Shown here: positions 59,368 through 64,000 of the stretch, piece after piece
Numbering within the stretch: position 1 is the first letter of the stretch
How the letters are laid out: each line of letters starts with the position of its first letter
Source of the DNA: Flavobacterium hydrophilum
GTDB taxonomy: Bacteria; Bacteroidota; Bacteroidia; Flavobacteriales; Flavobacteriaceae
Length of the DNA: 64,000 nucleotides
Direction: 5' to 3'
NCBI RefSeq assembly: GCF_003202405.1
Contig: NZ_QJHL01000005.1
Coordinates: forward strand, 186,001-250,000
Notes under the pieces: model-generated
The model's database searches: none
Told to the model about the DNA's origin: nothing
Seen by the model: only the letters and a program-made list of their open reading frames with translations
Position numbers and translations under genes: made by a program

Positions 59368-62145
59368 ATGTTAAACAGTACATTAAAACTTTCATTTGTA
59401 ATAGCAATAGTTTGCTTTACAATATCAACCCAAAGGTGCTTTGCCCAAAATCCGGTAGCCAAAATCGATTTCGACCAATCGGGCAGACAAACAGCAGAAG
59501 TAGGGGAACCAGACTACACTCCTTGGGTAATTACAACAAATTCAGACACTAAAACTGTAAACGGAGTTACATTTACACTAACGCGGGTTGGTGATAAGGG
59601 AGACGTATTAGGAACCAATTGGTATAAAGCCGGAATTTCGTCACCTTATTATGCCAGATTAGTCTGTGATGGAGTCACTGTGAAAAATGGAACTGCAAAT
59701 GAAGGAGGCCAAATAGAGGTGAAAATTAGCGGTTTAGAAACCGGCACGCATACCTTATTAGCTTTTTTGAATGCGGTAGATAGCCCCGTCTATACTTTTA
59801 GTCCGATTGATATATCGATTGATGGAAATTTAGTAATCGACAATCTAATTCCAAGCGTGAGAGCAGTGAAAACAGCAGATGCAAAATCGGCATATTTAAC
59901 CTTTGAGGCTACTACAGGAAAAGATGTCGTTATTCTTTTTGCTGCCGAAAGATCAGGCAACGAAACTTACAAAAATGTAATGTTGAACGGATTTGAATTA
60001 AATACACCTAATATTTTTAATCAGGCAACAAATCCCTCCCCAAAAAACAATAATGAGCATGTCGAACTAAGTTCCGGAGGCACAACGTTGAGCTGGACAC
60101 CTGCTATTAATGCAGTATCACATAATATTTATTTTGGAACAGATTTAACATCTATTGAGACTGCTGGTGTTTCATCACCTGAATTTAAAGGTAACCAACC
60201 CAAAGTAAACGCTTCTTATCAGGTGAATGGCTTATATACCGGAGAGACATATTACTGGAGAGTAGATGAAATTTTAGCAAATAATGAAATCATAAAAGGA
60301 AACATATGGCGCTTCCGCCCAGCCCAGCTTGCTTTCCCGGGTGCGGAAGGCTATGGACGTTTTGCCCGGGGCGGAAGGGGCGGAAAAGTAGTAGCCGTCA
60401 CCAACCTAAATGACAGCGGACCTGGAAGCTTACGTGAAGCGATTACTAATGATATAGGCCCACGGACTATTGTTTTTAATACATCTGGAATCATTCAACT
60501 TGAATCTCGTTTAGTATCAAATCAGCCTTACGTAACAATTGCGGGGCAAACTGCTCCCGGAAAAGGAATTTGCATACGTAAAGCTCCTCTAGGAATTACA
60601 GGAAATGATGCCATAGTTCAAAACATAAGAGTGAGATTAGGAGGAGGTCCCACTTTTGACGGCATGGGTTTAACAGGTGCCGATAACAGCATAATAGACC
60701 ATTGCTCTATCAGCTGGACTATTGACGAAAGTTTTAGTTCCCGCGGAGGAAAAAACATTACATTACAAAAAACACTAATATCTGAAGCACTAAATGCTGC
60801 TGGACACCAAAATTATCCTGCAGGAACTGAACATGGTTATGCTGCAACAATAGGTGGAGATATAGGAAGCTTTCATCATAACTTACTTGTACATAATTAT
60901 GGCCGTAATTGGAGTTTAGGCGGTGGATTGGATGGCAGCGGTGCTTATACAGGAAAAATGGATATTACCAACAACGTAGTTTATAATTGGGGAGGCAGAA
61001 CAACTGATGGGGGAACAAAAGAAGTTAATTTTGTAAACAACTATTATAAGCCGGGGGCTGGTTCCAAAATATTTGTTGCCTTTAGTGCAGACAACGAAAA
61101 TGTTGGAACAGGAATGCAACGCTGTTACTTTAACGGAAATGTAATGCCGGGCTATTTTGACGAGAGCAATCAAACTATTGGAAGAAGATCTACGTATAAA
61201 AATGGCGCTACTAATACTTACGATAATTTTGTCAATACTCCATTTTTCCCATCATACGTAACCACACAATCTGCAAAAACGGCCTATAAAATTGTGTTAT
61301 CTGATGTTGGATGTATTCAGCCTGAATTTGATCAGCATGACGAACGAATGATCACAGAAACATTGAACGGGACGTATACTTACAGAGGAAGCGTAACCAA
61401 TAAACCTGGATTTCCGGATAATGAATCTGATGTCGGTGGATACGAAATATATCCTGAAATTGTAAGAGACGCAAATTGGGATACAGATCAGGACGGATTA
61501 CCAAACTGGTGGGAAACCATTAAAGGAACCAATTTAAACTCAGGAACAGGAGACTTCTCAGATTCAAATACTGATACGGATTTGGACGGATATACCAACT
61601 TAAATGACTATTTACAATGGATGTCCCTGCCTCATTATGATTCTCCTGACGGAAGTAAAATAAGTATTAATATTCAGAAACTTTCAAGAGGTTTTACAAC
61701 TGGAGTTAACTATTCTGTTTCTAATGTGGTTAATGGAAATGCTTCTCTTAACGCAGATATCGTAGATTTTACACCAACAGCAACGGGTTTATGCTCTTTT
61801 GATTTTACGGTTACGGATAATGAAGGAGCAACTATGACACGTAAGGTCAATATCGTCAGCGGCTACAGTTCTAATCTATCTGTAGAAAAACCAATCAAAG
61901 AAAATACTTCTTTTAAAGTTTGGCCTGTACCAAATAACGGTTCCTTTTCTATTTTAATGGAAAATGACGGAAGCGATGCTGAACTTAAAATCTTTGATAT
62001 TTTAGGCAAAGAAGTAGTAAAACGAAACATCTCAGGAAAAACACAGGAAAACATCAATTTAAAATCAAAAGGTGTATTTATCTTAAAAGTGTCAGATCCT
62101 AAAACAAAAGAAGTATTACACATAAAAAAGATTATAGTTCATTAA
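59368..62145 (+). CDS. Secreted pectate lyase with T9SS type A sorting domain
   Basis: A 925-residue exported protein: signal peptide (to about 26, ending RCFA-Q). An N-terminal beta-sandwich follows (about 27-215). Next is a fibronectin-like module (about 230-318: LSWTPAINAVSHNIYFG, YYWRVDEI). The parallel beta-helix lyase domain (about 325-670) contains AFPGAEGYGRFARGGRGG and SIIDHCSISWTIDESFSSRGG; it resembles polysaccharide lyase family 1. DTDQDGLPNWWE (about 705-716) is a calcium-binding thrombospondin type 3-like motif. The last 80 residues (FKVWPVPNNGSF...KELKIFDILGKEV-like...IKKIIVH) are a T9SS type A sorting domain. It probably cuts pectin outside the cell. No transporter or other pectin gene is adjacent. 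Confidence 0.9.
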   Translation: MLNSTLKLSFVIAIVCFTISTQRCFAQNPVAKIDFDQSGRQTAEVGEPDYTPWVITTNSDTKTVNGVTFTLTRVGDKGDVLGTNWYKAGISSPYYARLVCDGVTVKNGTANEGGQIEVKISGLETGTHTLLAFLNAVDSPVYTFSPIDISIDGNLVIDNLIPSVRAVKTADAKSAYLTFEATTGKDVVILFAAERSGNETYKNVMLNGFELNTPNIFNQATNPSPKNNNEHVELSSGGTTLSWTPAINAVSHNIYFGTDLTSIETAGVSSPEFKGNQPKVNASYQVNGLYTGETYYWRVDEILANNEIIKGNIWRFRPAQLAFPGAEGYGRFARGGRGGKVVAVTNLNDSGPGSLREAITNDIGPRTIVFNTSGIIQLESRLVSNQPYVTIAGQTAPGKGICIRKAPLGITGNDAIVQNIRVRLGGGPTFDGMGLTGADNSIIDHCSISWTIDESFSSRGGKNITLQKTLISEALNAAGHQNYPAGTEHGYAATIGGDIGSFHHNLLVHNYGRNWSLGGGLDGSGAYTGKMDITNNVVYNWGGRTTDGGTKEVNFVNNYYKPGAGSKIFVAFSADNENVGTGMQRCYFNGNVMPGYFDESNQTIGRRSTYKNGATNTYDNFVNTPFFPSYVTTQSAKTAYKIVLSDVGCIQPEFDQHDERMITETLNGTYTYRGSVTNKPGFPDNESDVGGYEIYPEIVRDANWDTDQDGLPNWWETIKGTNLNSGTGDFSDSNTDTDLDGYTNLNDYLQWMSLPHYDSPDGSKISINIQKLSRGFTTGVNYSVSNVVNGNASLNADIVDFTPTATGLCSFDFTVTDNEGATMTRKVNIVSGYSSNLSVEKPIKENTSFKVWPVPNNGSFSILMENDGSDAELKIFDILGKEVVKRNISGKTQENINLKSKGVFILKVSDPKTKEVLHIKKIIVH

Positions 62146-62172
62146 GTTTAGTTTATTTTTATAGTTTTTTGA

Positions 62173-62207
62173 TAAATGGCAGCCTAAACAGTTGCCATTT
62201 ATTTTAT
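62173..62207 (+). terminator. Terminator after the pectate lyase gene
   Basis: A perfect 9-bp stem TAAATGGCA (62173-62181) / TGCCATTTA (62193-62201) with an 11-base loop, followed by TTTTATT. Confidence 0.7.
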
Positions 62208-62254
62208 TAAAAATAGGTTTAAAAATCATTAATCGAAAATATTTAAAAACAATT

Positions 62255-62989
62255 ATGAAATCTATCTGCTTCGTTATTTTACTGACAATGACAGCCTGTA
62301 TTGGTCAGGAAAAAACATCCAATAAAACATTTGAAGAAATTGCATTAGTTAATAAAATTGATTTTTTTGACTCTAAATTAGACCAACCAAAATTTAGTTG
62401 TGGATTTTTATTACAATTTAATAATGAAATATATGCGGTTACGGCAAAGCATCTGCTAAAAATAATAAAGCCGGAAAAAATGAAAACCTTAGCGTTTGAA
62501 AACAATATCAAATCCTGGTCTTTATATCCATTGGAAAACAAATCTGAAATCGTGATTTGTGATAAATTATTAAATGAAAACAAAGCAGAACTTTTAGAAG
62601 CCAAATCTACTTATGAAAATGACTGGCTGATTTTTTCTGTAAAAGAAAACCACACAAAAGTCAAACCCTTACAAATTAGAACAACTCCGCTAATTGCCGG
62701 AGAAAAATTGTATGTGGTAGGCTGGACGAGAAAAATGGAAAGTGGAAAACAAAGAGTATACGAATTTGAATATTATAAAACCATCAACAATCGTATTCTT
62801 CTTAAAGATGTAATTGTTCCGGAACAATTTGGAGGTCTGAGCGGATCTCCTGTGATTGATGAGAAAGGCATGCTTGTTGGCATTGTATCTAACGGAACAA
62901 CTGATCCTGAAACCGATAAAAAATATTTTTCTCCTTGTTCCGCCACAAGTATTTTGTTATTTTTAGAAAAATTAAAAATACAGCAATAA
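62255..62989 (+). CDS. Trypsin-like serine protease lipoprotein
   Basis: A 244-residue predicted lipoprotein starting MKSICFVILLTMTACIGQEK (lipobox MTAC, Cys at about 15). The rest is a trypsin-like fold: a first block AVTAKHLLKI (catalytic His, as in TAxH), a possible Asp in YENDWLIFSV, and GGLSGSPVIDEKGMLVGIVSNG with the catalytic Ser (GxSGSP). A full triad therefore seems likely. The closest resemblance is to the DegP/trypsin_2 type without a PDZ domain. The ATG at 62255 is taken because it yields the lipoprotein signal; the longer frame begins in the terminator tail. The substrate is unknown. Confidence 0.78.
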   Translation: MKSICFVILLTMTACIGQEKTSNKTFEEIALVNKIDFFDSKLDQPKFSCGFLLQFNNEIYAVTAKHLLKIIKPEKMKTLAFENNIKSWSLYPLENKSEIVICDKLLNENKAELLEAKSTYENDWLIFSVKENHTKVKPLQIRTTPLIAGEKLYVVGWTRKMESGKQRVYEFEYYKTINNRILLKDVIVPEQFGGLSGSPVIDEKGMLVGIVSNGTTDPETDKKYFSPCSATSILLFLEKLKIQQ

Positions 62990-63007
62990 CATTAAAATGT
63001 ACTGGAA

Positions 63008-63304
63008 TTAAGAAATCCTATTTTGCTTTGAAAAAAAATAAGTATAAATCCATGTGATCGTAAAGGATGGGATCACATCGGTAAACGGAATGATTTCTTC
63101 AACAAAAGTCAAAATACTGGCAACCTTCCCTACTCTTCCTTTGTACATTCTGGTCATGATAAAAGCGGCAATTGGTGCCCAAATCACATCTGAAAACTCT
63201 CCTAAAAGCGGAATCGAAAAAGAAATCATCCCAATTCCGTCCAAAAGTAAACCGATCAGTAATTTTTGTATTCTGTTATCTTCTACAACTTTCAAATCCT
63301 GCAT
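63008..63304 (-). CDS. Small membrane protein, unknown
   Basis: A 98-residue protein starting MQDLKVVEDNRIQKLLIGLLLDGIGM. Two or three hydrophobic segments follow (LLIGLLLDGIGMISFSIPLLG, VIWAPIAAFIMTRMY, IIPFTDVIPSFTITWIYTYFF). It is basic after the last helix. The ATG at 63304 is chosen because the 20 codons before it are AT-rich and do not look coding. Conserved-looking but not recognised. Convergent with the protease gene. Confidence 0.65.
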   Translation of the reverse strand: MQDLKVVEDNRIQKLLIGLLLDGIGMISFSIPLLGEFSDVIWAPIAAFIMTRMYKGRVGKVASILTFVEEIIPFTDVIPSFTITWIYTYFFSKQNRIS

Positions 63305-63491
63305 GATATGATAAATTAAGTTACATTCAAAATTAAAAAATAATATACCCAAACTATTATTCAATTAAGTCAATTAATTTCTAAATTCCCATATCAATAA
63401 ACATACCGCTTACTTTCAGATTTATAAATTTGTGTTACAAACCATTTTAATATCAACAGAATCTTTGTTTCTTTGTAGAAACAGTTTCTAA

Positions 63492-64000
63492 ATGATACAC
63501 GCAAAAAACATACATAAATTCTACGATCAGCTTGAAGTGTTAAAAGGAGTTGATTTACATATTCAAAAAGGAGAAATTGTATCAATTGTAGGTGCTTCCG
63601 GTGCCGGAAAAACCACTTTACTACACATTTTAGGAACTTTGGACAAACCGGAGAAAGGTTCTGAAACATCACTGACTATAAATGGCCAAAATATTTTAGG
63701 ACTGAATGATAAAGCATTATCAAGTTTCAGAAATCTGAATTTAGGTTTTATTTTTCAGTTTCATCAGCTTTTACCTGAGTTCACCGCTCTCGAAAATGTA
63801 TGCATTCCTGCATACATCGCAGGCAAAAAGCCATCAGAAACCGAAACCGAAGCCAAAAAACTGCTGGATTATTTAGGATTATCTCATAGAATTAATCATA
63901 AACCAAGCGAACTTTCGGGAGGCGAGCAGCAGCGAGTTGCGGTAGCAAGAGCCTTAATCAATAAACCCGATGTAATTTTTGCAGATGAGCCTTCAGGTAA
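63492..64000 (+). CDS. lolD: Lipoprotein-releasing ABC transporter ATPase, 3' end cut by window
   Basis: 169 codons are visible, starting ATG ATA CAC. The translation begins MIHAKNIHKFYDQLEVLKGVD, and has Walker A GASGAGKTT (about 35-43), the Q-loop FIFQFHQLLPEFTALENV (about 82-99), the signature LSGGEQQRVAVARAL (about 140-154) and Walker B DVIFADEPSG (about 159-168), as in LolD/MacB-type ATPases. It powers release of lipoproteins from the inner membrane; the LolCE partners are not adjacent here. The LolD call over MacB or FtsE relies on the LLPEFTALENV pattern and a short insert after the Walker A region usual in Bacteroidota. Confidence 0.85.
   Translation, partial: MIHAKNIHKFYDQLEVLKGVDLHIQKGEIVSIVGASGAGKTTLLHILGTLDKPEKGSETSLTINGQNILGLNDKALSSFRNLNLGFIFQFHQLLPEFTALENVCIPAYIAGKKPSETETEAKKLLDYLGLSHRINHKPSELSGGEQQRVAVARALINKPDVIFADEPSG

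Noticed and set aside
63394..63672. 92-codon minus-strand frame overlapping the start of lolD
   Set aside because: It lies opposite a clear ABC ATPase start with Walker A and has no family features.
1..64000. CRISPR arrays, tRNA or rRNA genes, prophage or full insertion sequences
   Set aside because: No regular spaced repeats, no cloverleaf-like or rRNA-like sequence and no transposase or phage protein were seen in any gap.

Overview
The window looks like chromosomal DNA of a Flavobacterium-type member of the Bacteroidota. The support is: AT-rich sequence; promoter-like TAnnTTTG boxes, some with TTTG about 17-20 bases upstream; few Shine-Dalgarno sites; a type IX secretion (T9SS) C-terminal domain on a secreted enzyme; TonB-dependent receptors with carboxypeptidase-like N-terminal domains; and many small lipoproteins and DUF families typical of this phylum. 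I see no rRNA, tRNA, CRISPR array, complete insertion sequence, prophage or replication origin.

Layout. 1-6.8 kb is housekeeping: the 3' part of a FUSC-family membrane protein, malate:quinone oxidoreductase, RuvX/YqgF, a RelE/ParE-like toxin-antitoxin pair, a methyltransferase, a PAS protein and dapD. 6.9-19.1 kb is a surface-glycan locus: a heptosyltransferase-like GT9, a nucleotide-sugar epimerase, six further glycosyltransferase-like genes, an LPS-kinase-like protein, a TupA-like ATP-grasp protein and two tandem QueC-like PP-loop proteins. The PP-loop pair is the most unusual part of the window. 19.5-34.9 kb holds tsaC, a cysteine desulfurase, an Smr-domain protein, cysE-cysM, an aldo/keto reductase, an orphan histidine kinase, rlmD with two partner DUF genes, and RNA or small-molecule methyltransferases. 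34.9-43.3 kb holds a ZIP transporter, a TonB receptor next to a membrane-anchored AraC regulator, murQ, small DUF proteins and terC. 43.5-58.1 kb holds a cNMP/CBS/DUF294 protein coupled to a DnaQ-like exonuclease, BrkB, ychF, a large TonB receptor, and a ferredoxin / LuxC-like acyl-CoA reductase / serC / serA group. 58.2-64 kb holds small lipoprotein and membrane genes, a T9SS-exported pectate lyase with a striking upstream region, a trypsin-like lipoprotein, and the 5' part of lolD, cut by the window end.

How the genes relate. cysE-cysM make cysteine from serine; serC and serA make the serine precursor, and the cysteine desulfurase uses cysteine. dapD serves lysine and peptidoglycan; murQ recycles peptidoglycan. 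The glycan locus probably builds or decorates LPS or capsule. The TonB receptors, ZIP transporter and pectate lyase serve nutrient capture at the cell surface.

Between genes there are many good intrinsic terminators and three structured intergenic elements (about 35.7, 42.1 and 56.3 kb). Two of these share sequence and a stem in which one base pair seems to change in a compensating way. Product names rest on motif recognition by eye; no database search was run.
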